Source: Clostridiales bacterium (GTDB taxonomy: Bacteria; Bacillota; Clostridia; Christensenellales; Aristaeellaceae). From it: 17,936 nucleotides of DNA. The stretch covers positions 1-17,936 of the forward strand of contig SFFC01000043.1 of NCBI GenBank assembly GCA_004556985.1. The letters run 5' to 3'. The position numbers were made by a program, and so were the translations under genes. How positions within the stretch are numbered: the stretch's first letter is position 1; each line of letters begins with the position of its first letter. Shown one piece after another: positions 1-7,227 of the stretch. The notes beneath the pieces are model-generated. The model saw only the letters and a program-made list of their open reading frames with translations. It searched no databases and was not told the DNA's origin.

Positions 1-191
1 AGGGTTTCGGCGAGCTCATCCGATTGAATGCAGGGCGAATCGGCAAACGCCTCGCAGAGCCGGGGCAGAATGCCGCCGGAAAAGTCGATCCTGCCGCAGT
101 GCAAAAGGGCGTCGCGCTCCCTGCGCGCGAGCATGGCACGCTGCGTAGGCGAGAGCGGAAGGTTGTCCGGGGGAAGCAAGAGACGTATCAT
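1..191 (-). CDS. DUF6323-like protein, 5' part only
   Basis: A minus-strand reading frame opens at an ATG (bases 191-189) and runs off the left edge after 63 codons without a stop. A near-perfect Shine-Dalgarno AGGAGGTGAT lies just upstream on the minus strand (about 198-207), which makes the start convincing. The peptide begins MIRLLLPPDNLPLSPTQ and continues with a GRIDFSGGILPRL stretch and AFADSPCIQ. This pattern (GR-[IV]-[DE]-F-GG then AF-DSP) resembles my recollection of the DUF6323 family, a small uncharacterised protein of Clostridia. No function can be assigned. The gene is divergent from def and shares the intergenic region with it. That the frame is coding is fairly sure; the family name is less so. 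Confidence 0.6.
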   Translation of the reverse strand, partial: MIRLLLPPDNLPLSPTQRAMLARRERDALLHCGRIDFSGGILPRLCEAFADSPCIQSDELAET

Positions 192-244
192 GGGATCATC
201 ACCTCCTCTGTATACATACACCCGAAGAGCCGGGAGGAACAGAC

Positions 245-273
245 TTGACTTTTGGACGGTTTTGTGGTAATAT
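245..273 (+). promoter_or_regulatory. Candidate sigma-A promoter upstream of def
   Basis: TTGACT (245-250) and TAATAT (268-273) are separated by 17 bases, and TGG lies directly before the -10, giving an extended -10. Transcription would begin near 280, about 150 bases before def, so the mRNA would carry a leader with the hairpin at 297-324. No other promoter is evident before the nine-gene operon except a weaker -10 near 378. Confidence 0.65.
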
Positions 274-296
274 GACCATAACAAAACGAGAAAATT

Positions 297-324
297 GGGG
301 CGCATCCTTGCGGGGATGCGCCCC
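297..324. other. Strong GC hairpin in the def leader
   Basis: GGGGCGCATCC (297-307) and GGATGCGCCCC (314-324) form a perfect 11-bp stem around a 6-base loop. On the plus strand it is followed by TTCTCATG, a poor U-run. On the minus strand it is followed by a T-rich tract (AATTTTCTCGTTTT), so it could terminate leftward transcription better than rightward. It lies about 17 bases after the predicted start of the def transcript. It may be an attenuator, a 5' mRNA stabiliser, or an insulator between the divergent genes; the sequence alone does not decide. Confidence 0.6.
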
Positions 325-377
325 TTCTCATGCGGCGGGAGACGTTTTTCCCTCTTCCATTTCGGAGAAAAATGCTT

Positions 378-383
378 TATAAT
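378..383 (+). promoter_or_regulatory. Possible second -10 element for def
   Basis: A perfect TATAAT stands 46 bases before the def start codon, beyond the leader hairpin. The hexamer at the right distance for a -35 (TTCCAT, 355-360, 17-base spacer) matches TTGACA at only two positions. If real, it would give a hairpin-free short leader. Low confidence without a good -35. Confidence 0.35.
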
Positions 384-429
384 GGAACGGATTATGGGGA
401 CATGTGCCTGATGAAAAGGAGAGAAAACC

Positions 430-915
430 ATGGCGCTTCGCAAAATCGTGTGTATTGAGGACGAGCTGCTTCGCAAGAAGAGCCGCCCCGTGGATAAATT
501 CGACGAAAAGCTGCACAGGCTGCTCGACGACATGGCCGAGACGATGTACCACGCCAACGGCTGCGGTCTGGCTGCGCCGCAGGTGGCCGTGCTGCGCCGC
601 GTGGTCGTGATGGACTGCGGCGACGGCCTCATCGAGATGGTCAATCCCGAGATTTTGGAGACCGAGGGCGAGCAGGACGGGCCGGAGGGCTGCCTCTCCG
701 TGCCCGGACGCCGCGGCATGGTCAAGCGGCCGATGAAGGTGCGCGCGCGCTTCCAGGACCGCAACGGCGAATGGTACGAGATCGAGGGCGAGGAGCTGCT
801 CGCGCGCTGCATCATGCATGAAACCGACCATCTCGACGGAAAGATGTATGTGGACATCATGTCCCGCGAGATCTTTGAGGATGAGGAGATCGACGAGGCG
901 GAGGACGAGCAGTGA
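430..915 (+). CDS. def: Peptide deformylase
   Basis: Removes the formyl group from the N-terminal methionine of nascent proteins in the cytoplasm, using a bound divalent metal (usually iron). All three family motifs are present: GCGLAAPQ (residues 44-51), EGCLSVPG (86-93) and HETDH (130-134). The metal ligands are therefore Cys88, His130 and His134, with catalytic Glu131. At 161 residues it has normal length for a bacterial type 1 enzyme. The last dozen residues are a very acidic tail. AAGGAG (416-421) lies 8 bases before the ATG. The stop codon overlaps the fmt start (GTGA), so the enzymes that add and remove the formyl group are translationally coupled. It is the first gene of the long operon. 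Confidence 0.97.
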   Translation: MALRKIVCIEDELLRKKSRPVDKFDEKLHRLLDDMAETMYHANGCGLAAPQVAVLRRVVVMDCGDGLIEMVNPEILETEGEQDGPEGCLSVPGRRGMVKRPMKVRARFQDRNGEWYEIEGEELLARCIMHETDHLDGKMYVDIMSREIFEDEEIDEAEDEQ

Positions 916-1853
916 GAATTGTCTTTATGGGTACGCCGGACTTTGCCGTGCCGTCGCTTCGGGCGCTGTGCGAGAGCGGTTATGAGGTCGCCGGCGTGTT
1001 CTGCCAGCCCGACAGGCCCAAGGGGCGCGGGCACAAGCTGGCCGCCTGCCCCGTCAAGGAGGAGGCGCTGCGGCGCGGCATCCCGGTCTTTCAGCCGGAG
1101 CGCATCAAGCGGGAGGAGGGCGTGGCGCAGCTTCGCGCGCTGGCGCCCGATCTCTGCGTGACGGCGGCGTTTGGCCAGCTTCTCTCCCAGGAGATCCTGG
1201 ATATTCCGCCGATGGGCACCATCAACGTTCATTCCTCGCTGCTCCCGCGCCACCGCGGCAGCGCGCCGATCAACTGGGCCGTCATGATGGGCGAGACGGT
1301 CACGGGCGTGACGACGATGTTCACCGACAGGGGGATGGACACGGGCGACATGCTCCTTCGCCGCGAGACGCCCATCGGCGAGCGGGAGACGGCAGGCGAG
1401 CTCAGCGACCGGCTCGCGCAGATGGGCGCGGAGCTGCTCATTGAGACGCTTCGCGCGCTTGAGGCGGGCACGCTTGTGCGCACGCCGCAAAACCCGGACG
1501 AGGCGACCTACGAGCCCAAGCTCGACAAGGAGACCGGGCGCGTCGACTTTTCGCGCACGGCGAGGGAGATCGACTGCCTCGTGCGCGGCGCGACGCCCTG
1601 GCCGGGCGCGTTTACGACGCTTGAGAGCGGCGAGACCATGAAGATCATGGAGGTTCACCGCGCGTCGGATGCGCCCTCGGGCGAGCCGGGCCGGATTGTC
1701 GCGGCGGACAGCCGCAGCGGGCTGGTCGTCGCCTGCGGGGACGGCGATGTGGAGCTTGTGCAGATTCAGATGCCTGGCGCAAAGCGCATGAACGCGCGCG
1801 ATTATCTGCGCGGGCACACCCTGGAGACGGGCGTTTGCCTGGGAAGGAAATGA
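912..1853 (+). CDS. fmt: Methionyl-tRNA formyltransferase
   Basis: Transfers a formyl group from 10-formyl-tetrahydrofolate to Met-tRNAfMet for translation initiation. It has the N-terminal FMGTPDFAVPSL signature (residues 5-16) and the catalytic Asn105-x-His107 in INVHSSLLPRHRG, with Asp143 in GMDTGD. The C-terminal tRNA-binding OB-like domain follows from about residue 205 (VDFSRTAREI, RGATPWPGAF). Length 313 residues is typical. The start is GTG at 912, overlapping the def stop by four bases. The stop overlaps an ATG (1850) of the next gene. Assignment is secure. Confidence 0.97.
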   Translation: MRIVFMGTPDFAVPSLRALCESGYEVAGVFCQPDRPKGRGHKLAACPVKEEALRRGIPVFQPERIKREEGVAQLRALAPDLCVTAAFGQLLSQEILDIPPMGTINVHSSLLPRHRGSAPINWAVMMGETVTGVTTMFTDRGMDTGDMLLRRETPIGERETAGELSDRLAQMGAELLIETLRALEAGTLVRTPQNPDEATYEPKLDKETGRVDFSRTAREIDCLVRGATPWPGAFTTLESGETMKIMEVHRASDAPSGEPGRIVAADSRSGLVVACGDGDVELVQIQMPGAKRMNARDYLRGHTLETGVCLGRK

Positions 1854-1855
1854 GC

Positions 1856-3454
1856 ATGGCGGACAACAGAGGGCGCGACGGCGGTTACCGCGGCGCCGAA
1901 AGAAATAAGGACAGAAAGCCTGGCGAGAAGCGCGGGTTTGCGCCGCGCGGGGACAGGCCTGCATTTGGCGAGAAGCGCGATTCCAAGCGGCGCGCAGACA
2001 AGCCCGCGTATGGCGAGAAGCGCGAGTTCAAGCCGCGTGGGGACAGGCCCGCGTATGGCGAGAAGCGCGAGTTCAGGCCGCGCGGGGACAGGCCCGCCGG
2101 CAAGAAGCCGCTCGACCTTGCGCCGCGCCGCGTGGCGCTGGAGACGCTGCTGGACGTGAGCCGAAGCGACGCCTACGCCTCGTTGGCGCTTGACAAGCGG
2201 CTGGCCGCGGCGGGCCTGTACCACAGGGACAGGGCGTTTGTCACGCAGCTGGTCTACGGCACGCTGGAAAACCGCCTGACGCTCGACTGGCGCATCGACC
2301 AGTTCCTCGACGGCGAAAAGGAGCTCGATGCGACCGTGCGCGAGATTCTGCGCATGGGCGCCTATCAGCTCTTCTATCTCGACCGCGTGCCGGACATGGC
2401 GGCTGTGGATGAATCCGTCAGCCTGACGCGTGCGGTGGGCCTGGAGCCGCTGACGGGACTGGTAAACGCCGTGCTGCGCAGTATGATCCGTGGAAAGGAG
2501 AGCGTCGTCTGGCCCAAACCGCAGGAGGATCCGGTAAAGTACCTGTCCGTCATGTTCAGCGCGCCGGCGGATCTCGTGCGCCTGCTCATCGACGCCTACG
2601 GCGAGCACGGCGCGCTGGAAATCCTGCGCTATCGCCCGAAGGACCGGGACGTGACCGTGCGCGTCAACTACCTGCGCTGCGATGACGCGCGCCTGCGCAG
2701 CCTCTTCGCGGATGACGAGCTGGAGTTTTCCCCGGGCATCCTGCCGGGGACCTACAGGGTGCATCATGCTGGCGATCTGACGCGCATGCGCGCCTTCCAG
2801 AACGGGCTGTTCACGATTCAGGGCGAGAGCTCCGTGCTCGCGGCACGCATGGTCGGCGCCAAACCGGGCCAGACCGTGCTCGACGCCTGTGCGGCGCCGG
2901 GCGGCAAGACGGCCGTGCTCAGCGAGATGATGAACGACACGGGCCGCGTCTACGCGTGGGACACGCATGCCCACCGCGTGGAGCTCATTCGCGGCACGGC
3001 GAACCGCCTCAAGCTCGAGAACGTGCGCCCGGCGGTCAAGGACGCGAGCGTCGAGCGGCCGGATATGGCGATGACGCTCGATGCGGCGCTGGTCGACGCG
3101 CCCTGCTCCGGCACGGGCGTGATGCTGGAAAAGCCGGATGTCAAATACCGCGTGACCGGGGAGGGCGTCAGCCGGCTGATGGCTGTGCAGCGCGATATCC
3201 TCGACGCGGTCGCCCCGATGGTCAGGGTTGGCGGTACGCTGGTCTATTCGACCTGCTCGATTCTGCCCTGCGAAAATGCGGAGCAGGTGAAGGCTTTCCT
3301 TGCGCGCCATCCTGAATACGAGATGCTCCCGATGGCGGGCGAGCTGCCGCAGGCGCTCTCTGCGCAGGAGGGGGCCTACGGCCTGCAGATGCTCCCGCAC
3401 AGGGACGGCACAGACGGCTTCTTCGTCTGCCGGATGCGCCGCGTGAAGGCGTAA
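1856..3454 (+). CDS. rsmB: 16S rRNA (cytosine-967-C5)-methyltransferase RsmB with repeat-bearing N-terminal tail
   Basis: An S-adenosylmethionine-dependent enzyme that makes m5C967 in 16S rRNA (E. coli numbering). After an N-terminal tail of about 85 residues come the NusB-like RNA-binding domain (from about residue 86) and the Rossmann methyltransferase domain. The latter has the SAM motif VLDACAAPGGKT (from residue 341), DAPCSGTG with Cys417 (motif IV) and YSTCS with catalytic Cys467 (motif VI). At 532 residues it is about 90 longer than usual. The excess is a Lys/Arg/Gly/Pro-rich tail with a 15-residue tandem repeat, probably disordered. I chose ATG 1856 because AAGG (1844-1847) lies 8 bases upstream. 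ATG 1850, overlapping the fmt stop, is an alternative that adds two residues. Confidence 0.93.
   Translation: MADNRGRDGGYRGAERNKDRKPGEKRGFAPRGDRPAFGEKRDSKRRADKPAYGEKREFKPRGDRPAYGEKREFRPRGDRPAGKKPLDLAPRRVALETLLDVSRSDAYASLALDKRLAAAGLYHRDRAFVTQLVYGTLENRLTLDWRIDQFLDGEKELDATVREILRMGAYQLFYLDRVPDMAAVDESVSLTRAVGLEPLTGLVNAVLRSMIRGKESVVWPKPQEDPVKYLSVMFSAPADLVRLLIDAYGEHGALEILRYRPKDRDVTVRVNYLRCDDARLRSLFADDELEFSPGILPGTYRVHHAGDLTRMRAFQNGLFTIQGESSVLAARMVGAKPGQTVLDACAAPGGKTAVLSEMMNDTGRVYAWDTHAHRVELIRGTANRLKLENVRPAVKDASVERPDMAMTLDAALVDAPCSGTGVMLEKPDVKYRVTGEGVSRLMAVQRDILDAVAPMVRVGGTLVYSTCSILPCENAEQVKAFLARHPEYEMLPMAGELPQALSAQEGAYGLQMLPHRDGTDGFFVCRMRRVKA
1946..2097 (+). repeat. 45-bp tandem repeat inside rsmB
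   Basis: Three in-frame 45-base units start at 1946, 1991 and 2036, and a fourth truncated unit of 17 bases follows at 2081. Each encodes 15 residues of the form RGDRPAYGEKREFKP. Units two and three are nearly identical; the first has diverged (FGEKRDSKR). A decayed partial unit (PGEKRGFAP) precedes them. The encoded tail is strongly basic and hydrophilic. The near-identity suggests recent expansion by slippage or recombination. Confidence 0.9.
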
Positions 3455-3467
3455 CGGGGGCCAGGAT

Positions 3468-3480
3468 GGAGGAAAACATG
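3468..3480 (+). promoter_or_regulatory. Ribosome binding site deciding the rlmN start
   Basis: GGAGG (3468-3472) lies 5 bases before ATG 3478. An upstream in-frame ATG at 3466 has only GGGGG (3456-3460) in front and would place the stronger Shine-Dalgarno inside its own coding sequence. I therefore prefer 3478, adding that the upstream start would lengthen the protein by only four residues. Confidence 0.6.
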
Positions 3481-4557
3481 GAAGTCCGGGGAGAGAGGAC
3501 GCAGCTTCTCTCGATGACGCCGCAGGAGCTGGGCGAGTATCTGAGGGGGCTCGGGCAGCCGGCCTTTCGGGCCAAACAGCTCTTTGCCTGGCTGCATCAG
3601 GGCGTGCCGTTTGAGGGCATGACGAACCTGCCCAGGGCGCTGCGGGAAACGCTGCGGGAGAGCTGCATCGACAATCCCGTGCGCGTGCTGGAGACGATCA
3701 CCTCCAGCCTCGACGGCACAGTCAAGCTGCTTTACGCGCTCCCCGACGGGCACGTCATCGAGGGCGTGCTGATGCGCTACAAATACGGCAACACGCTCTG
3801 CCTGTCCACGCAGGTGGGCTGCCGGATGGGCTGCTTGTTCTGCGCCTCGACGCTCGACGGCTGCGCGCGTAGCCTGACGCCCGGCGAAATGCTCGGGCAG
3901 ATCGTCTGCGCCAACGGTGTGCTCGCGGCGCAGAGCGGGGACGGGAAGGAGCCTGCCCGCGTGGGCAACATCGTGCTCATGGGCAGCGGCGAGCCGTTTG
4001 ACAACTACGACAATGTCGTCAAATTCCTGAACATTCTGCATACGGAGGGCGGGCTGTGCATCGGCATGCGCAGCGTTTCGCTCTCGACCTGCGGGCTCGT
4101 GCCGCAGATGCTCCGGTTTGCCGACGAGGGCCTGCCGGTGACGCTCTCACTGTCGCTGCATGCGCCCAACGACGAGGTGCGCCGGCAGCTGATGCCCATC
4201 GCCAGGCGCTACGCCATGGACGATGTGCTCTCGGCCTGCCGCCACTACATCGAAAAGACGGGCAGGCGTGTGATCTTTGAATACGCGCTGGTGCACGGCG
4301 TCAACGCCTCGCCCGAGCAGGCCGCCGAGCTGGCCGGAAAGCTGCGGGGCATGCAGTGCCATGTGAACCTGATCCCGCTCAACAGCGTGCCGGAGCGCGG
4401 GCTCCAGGGCGTCAGCGAGCGCGAGGTCGACATCTTCAGGCGCGCGCTGGAGCAGAGGAACATCTCCGTCACCCGCAGGCGCGAGATGGGCGACGATATC
4501 GAGGGCGCCTGCGGTCAGCTGCGCCGGCGGTACCTGGGGCAGAAGGAAAGCGATTGA
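3478..4557 (+). CDS. rlmN: Dual-specificity 23S rRNA A2503 / tRNA A37 methyltransferase (radical SAM)
   Basis: A radical-SAM enzyme of the RlmN/Cfr family that installs 2-methyladenosine at 23S rRNA A2503 and, in E. coli, at A37 of some tRNAs. The 4Fe-4S cluster motif is CRMGCLFC (Cys115, 119 and 122 from this start). The upstream Cys108 (TLCLSTQ) and the C-terminal Cys345 in DDIEGACGQL match the conserved RlmN cysteines, the latter being the methyl-carrying residue. The GEPFDNYDNV and LSLHAPND stretches are also typical. Of the two family branches, the housekeeping context and def-fmt-rsmB-rlmN-stp-prkC order argue for RlmN rather than the resistance enzyme Cfr. Length 359 residues is normal. 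Confidence 0.95.
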   Translation: MEVRGERTQLLSMTPQELGEYLRGLGQPAFRAKQLFAWLHQGVPFEGMTNLPRALRETLRESCIDNPVRVLETITSSLDGTVKLLYALPDGHVIEGVLMRYKYGNTLCLSTQVGCRMGCLFCASTLDGCARSLTPGEMLGQIVCANGVLAAQSGDGKEPARVGNIVLMGSGEPFDNYDNVVKFLNILHTEGGLCIGMRSVSLSTCGLVPQMLRFADEGLPVTLSLSLHAPNDEVRRQLMPIARRYAMDDVLSACRHYIEKTGRRVIFEYALVHGVNASPEQAAELAGKLRGMQCHVNLIPLNSVPERGLQGVSEREVDIFRRALEQRNISVTRRREMGDDIEGACGQLRRRYLGQKESD

Positions 4558-4578
4558 TCAGACACGGGCCGGGAAGAG

Positions 4579-4596
4579 CGGGCAGCCTTCTGCCCG
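4579..4596 (+). other. Small hairpin before the stp ribosome binding site
   Basis: CGGGCAG (4579-4585) and CTGCCCG (4590-4596) form a 7-bp stem with a CCTT loop in the 56-base gap between rlmN and stp, ending only a few bases before the AGGAGG of stp. There is no U-run, so it is not an intrinsic terminator. It could be an RNA processing or translation-modulating element, or chance in GC-rich DNA. Confidence 0.4.
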
Positions 4597-4613
4597 GTGA
4601 GGAGGAGCAGATT

Positions 4614-5342
4614 GTGGCGGCGACGCTGAGAACGGATATCGGACGGCTGCGCAGGCAGAATGAGGACGCGGCGTGGATGGATGAATCGCGCGGCGTTTTT
4701 GCCGTGGCTGACGGCATGGGCGGCCACCTGGCGGGCGAGGTCGCCAGCGGCATGGCGATGGACGCCGTGCGGGAGCTGGCGCAGAGCGGCGTGGAGCCGG
4801 GCATCGAGGCGATGCGCAGCGCCGTGATGCGGGCGCACAGCGCGATTCTTTCCCATGCCGGGACACACAGGGAATGCGCCGGCATGGGCACGACGCTCTC
4901 GCTTATGTGGCGCGCCGGGCGGTTCATGTATATCGCGCATGTGGGCGACAGCCGGATTTATCGCCTGCGCGGCGGGAAGTTGGAGCAGATCACGCAGGAT
5001 CATTCCCTGGTTGCGGAGCTCGTGCGCGCCAGGCTGATCACCGCCGAGGAGGCACGCCATCATCCCCGCCGCAACATCATCACGCGCGCGCTGGGCACGC
5101 AGGGGGACAATACCCCCGACATGCTTGCGGCGGATACGCGAAGCGGTGACCTGTGGCTTTTGTGCACGGACGGCCTCACGGGCATGGTGCCGGATGCCGA
5201 AATCGAAAGGACGCTTTTGAGCCTGCCGCTTGAAGAGGCTGCGGACAGGCTGATTGAGCTTGCGCTTAAGGCGGGCGGCAGCGACAACGTGACGCTGATT
5301 CTCTACCGGGACGAGGAGGATTCGACGTGGAATCGAGACTGA
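4614..5342 (+). CDS. stp: PP2C-family Ser/Thr protein phosphatase (partner of PrkC)
   Basis: A metal-dependent phosphatase expected to dephosphorylate PrkC and its targets. The PP2C motifs occur in order: RTDIG and RRQNEDA (Glu17, Asp18), ADGMGGH (Asp33, Gly34), MGTTL (92-96), HVGDSRIY (109-116), ITQDHS (126-131), CTDGLTG (184-190, Asp186) and GGSDNVT (Asp224). At 242 residues it is a bare catalytic domain of usual length. I chose GTG 4614 because an AGGAGG lies 8 bases upstream and the predicted N-terminus (MAATLRTDIG) matches the family. The open frame continues upstream inside rlmN but without family similarity. The stop overlaps prkC by 16 bases. The B. subtilis counterpart is named prpC. 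Confidence 0.93.
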   Translation: MAATLRTDIGRLRRQNEDAAWMDESRGVFAVADGMGGHLAGEVASGMAMDAVRELAQSGVEPGIEAMRSAVMRAHSAILSHAGTHRECAGMGTTLSLMWRAGRFMYIAHVGDSRIYRLRGGKLEQITQDHSLVAELVRARLITAEEARHHPRRNIITRALGTQGDNTPDMLAADTRSGDLWLLCTDGLTGMVPDAEIERTLLSLPLEEAADRLIELALKAGGSDNVTLILYRDEEDSTWNRD

Positions 5343-7177
5343 TCGGGAAAATCGTCAGCCGCCGGTTCCGCGTCGAGGATGTGATCGGCCGGGGCGGCAT
5401 GGCGATTGTCTATCGCGCGTTTGACCTGAGGAGCCATCAGACCGTGGCGCTCAAGGTGCTGCGCGAGGAATATGAAAGCGACCCGGAATACCTGGAGCGC
5501 TTCAAGCGCGAGGCGGAGGTCTGCCGCAAGCTGAACCACCCCAACGTGGTCAACATGATCGATTCGGGCCGGGTGGGCGGCGTGTCCTACATCGCGCTTG
5601 AATACGTGGACGGCAAGACGCTCAAAGAGATCATCACGGATTCCGGCAGCCTGGGTCAGGAGCAGGCCGTGCGCTTCACGCTGCAGATTTTGGCTGCGCT
5701 CTCGCATGCCCATCAGCGGGGCATCGTCCACAGGGATGTCAAGCCCCAAAACGTGCTGGTGACCCGCAGCGGACAGCTCAAGGTGGGCGACTTCGGCATT
5801 GCCGGCATGGCGGATACCAAGACGCTGACCTCCGACGGCAACGTCATGGGCTCCGTACATTATTTTTCGCCTGAACAGGCCAAGGGTATGAAGGCGACGG
5901 CGGCGTCCGACCTGTATTCCGTCGGCGTGATCCTTTACGAGATGCTTTGCGGGCACGTGCCCTTTGAAGGCGAGACGGCGGTCTCCGTTGCAATGATGCA
6001 CCTGATGGAGACGCCCAAGCCCATCGAGGAGGAGGCGGAGGTCTGCCGCGCGGTCGAGCTGATCGTCAAGAAGGCGCTGGAAAAGCAGCCCCAGGCGCGC
6101 TACCAGAACGCCGACGCGATGATCCGCGATCTGCGCCGGGCCCTGCGCCATCCGGACGGCGCGTTCATGGAGCAGCGGCATCATCCCGTTCAGGAGACGC
6201 ACCGCAACGCCGTGCAGCAGATCCGCAAGAAGAAGCGGGAGCAGAGCACGGCGGCGCGCATCATCACGGTCGGCGTGCTGCTGCTGCTGGCGCTGCTGAT
6301 CGCCGTGGCGGGCTTTCGGCTGTATCTTTCCCTCTTCGTCTATACGAGGGTGCCTGATCTGACGGGGCTCGACGAGGCGACTGCGGTGAAGATGGTCGAG
6401 AGCATGGGCTTTGAAACCGATCTGCTCTACGCCTACAGCGCGACGCCCGAGGGATATGTCTGCTCCCAGAGCCCGCAGGCCGATCAGGAGTGCAAGCGGG
6501 GCGGCACGGTGATCGTCACGGTTTCCAAAGGCAGCGGGCTGGTTTCCGTGCCCCGTCTGACCTCCATGACGCTGGAGGAGGCGCTCGATGCGCTTGCGGC
6601 GCAGGGCCTTGCGGCAGGTGAGACGGAGACGGTGCCCAGCGAGATGATGCGCGGGACGGTCATCGCGCAGAGCCCGGAGTCGGGCGTCAGCGCGCAGCTG
6701 GGCAGCAGCGTCTCCCTGACGGTCTCCGGCGGACGCGTAATCGTGCCCGAGCTCGTGGGCCAGCGCGAGGAGGAGGCGCTCTCGCGCATCGAATCCGTCG
6801 GGCTTGTCCGCGGATTCATCACCTACGAGAACGTGGACAGCGCGAGGCAGGACGGCATCGTGCTCTCGCAGTCGCTGGAGCAGTTTTCGCAGGTGCTCCC
6901 CGGCAGCGAGATCGAGATGACCGTGGGCTACTACGACAAGCGCAAGTACGCCGCCAACGTGAGCGTGACGGTCGCCGTGCCTGCGGAGGGCGTCGGCGTA
7001 CGCGTCACGCTGGTAGGCGAGGACGGCAAGGAGAGCGACATGTACGCCGCGACGCTGACCGATCCGGGTGAAACGAGGATTGACGTGACGCTGCGCAGCG
7101 AGCAGAGCGGCGTGATGACGTGGCGGCTGTATCTGGACGGCAGCTTCAGGAGCGAAGCGACGGCCGTGCTGCAGTAA
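5327..7177 (+). CDS. prkC: PASTA-domain Ser/Thr protein kinase
   Basis: A membrane eukaryotic-type kinase that senses peptidoglycan-related ligands outside the cell and phosphorylates cytoplasmic proteins. The kinase domain spans about residues 14-272: GRGGMAIVY glycine loop (21-29), Lys43, HRDVKPQN (135-142, catalytic Asp137), DFG (155-157) and SPEQ at the end of the activation loop (181-184). A basic juxtamembrane segment (RKKKRE, 300-305) leads to one membrane helix (about 312-338). Outside lie three PASTA repeats (about 341-401, 406-468, 471-536) and a final beta-rich region of about 75 residues, probably like the Ig-like end of B. subtilis and S. aureus PrkC. GTG start with AGGAGG (5314-5319) 7 bases before it. 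Overlap with stp couples kinase and phosphatase. Confidence 0.95.
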   Translation: MESRLIGKIVSRRFRVEDVIGRGGMAIVYRAFDLRSHQTVALKVLREEYESDPEYLERFKREAEVCRKLNHPNVVNMIDSGRVGGVSYIALEYVDGKTLKEIITDSGSLGQEQAVRFTLQILAALSHAHQRGIVHRDVKPQNVLVTRSGQLKVGDFGIAGMADTKTLTSDGNVMGSVHYFSPEQAKGMKATAASDLYSVGVILYEMLCGHVPFEGETAVSVAMMHLMETPKPIEEEAEVCRAVELIVKKALEKQPQARYQNADAMIRDLRRALRHPDGAFMEQRHHPVQETHRNAVQQIRKKKREQSTAARIITVGVLLLLALLIAVAGFRLYLSLFVYTRVPDLTGLDEATAVKMVESMGFETDLLYAYSATPEGYVCSQSPQADQECKRGGTVIVTVSKGSGLVSVPRLTSMTLEEALDALAAQGLAAGETETVPSEMMRGTVIAQSPESGVSAQLGSSVSLTVSGGRVIVPELVGQREEEALSRIESVGLVRGFITYENVDSARQDGIVLSQSLEQFSQVLPGSEIEMTVGYYDKRKYAANVSVTVAVPAEGVGVRVTLVGEDGKESDMYAATLTDPGETRIDVTLRSEQSGVMTWRLYLDGSFRSEATAVLQ

Positions 7178-7201
7178 AGGGCGCGGCGGAGCGCCGGAAA
7201 T

Positions 7202-7214
7202 GGGGCCTGGCCCC
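7202..7214 (+). other. GGGGCC/GGCCCC inverted repeat before rsgA
   Basis: GGGGCC (7202-7207) and GGCCCC (7209-7214) lie in the 50-base gap between prkC and rsgA, four bases before the AGGTGA preceding the rsgA start. Steric limits would reduce it to a four-pair hairpin (GGGG/CCCC, loop CCTGG). There is no U-run. It might influence rsgA translation; it may also be chance. Confidence 0.3.
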
Positions 7215-7227
7215 GGCAGGTGAATGG

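Noticed and set aside
1946..2097. CRISPR-like repeats
   Set aside because: The units are directly adjacent with no spacers, and they are in frame within rsmB, so this is a coding tandem repeat.
1802..3400. A 532-codon open frame on the minus strand opposite rsmB
   Set aside because: It mirrors the codon pattern of a certain GC-rich gene on the plus strand, has no family motif, and its composition (Arg/His/Ala/Leu-rich) is typical of antisense frames.
4356..4613. In-frame upstream extension of stp inside rlmN, including a TTG at 4554 that overlaps the rlmN stop
   Set aside because: The extra residues show no similarity to PP2C proteins, and GTG 4614 has a better ribosome binding site and gives the expected N-terminus. 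The TTG at 4554 cannot be fully excluded.
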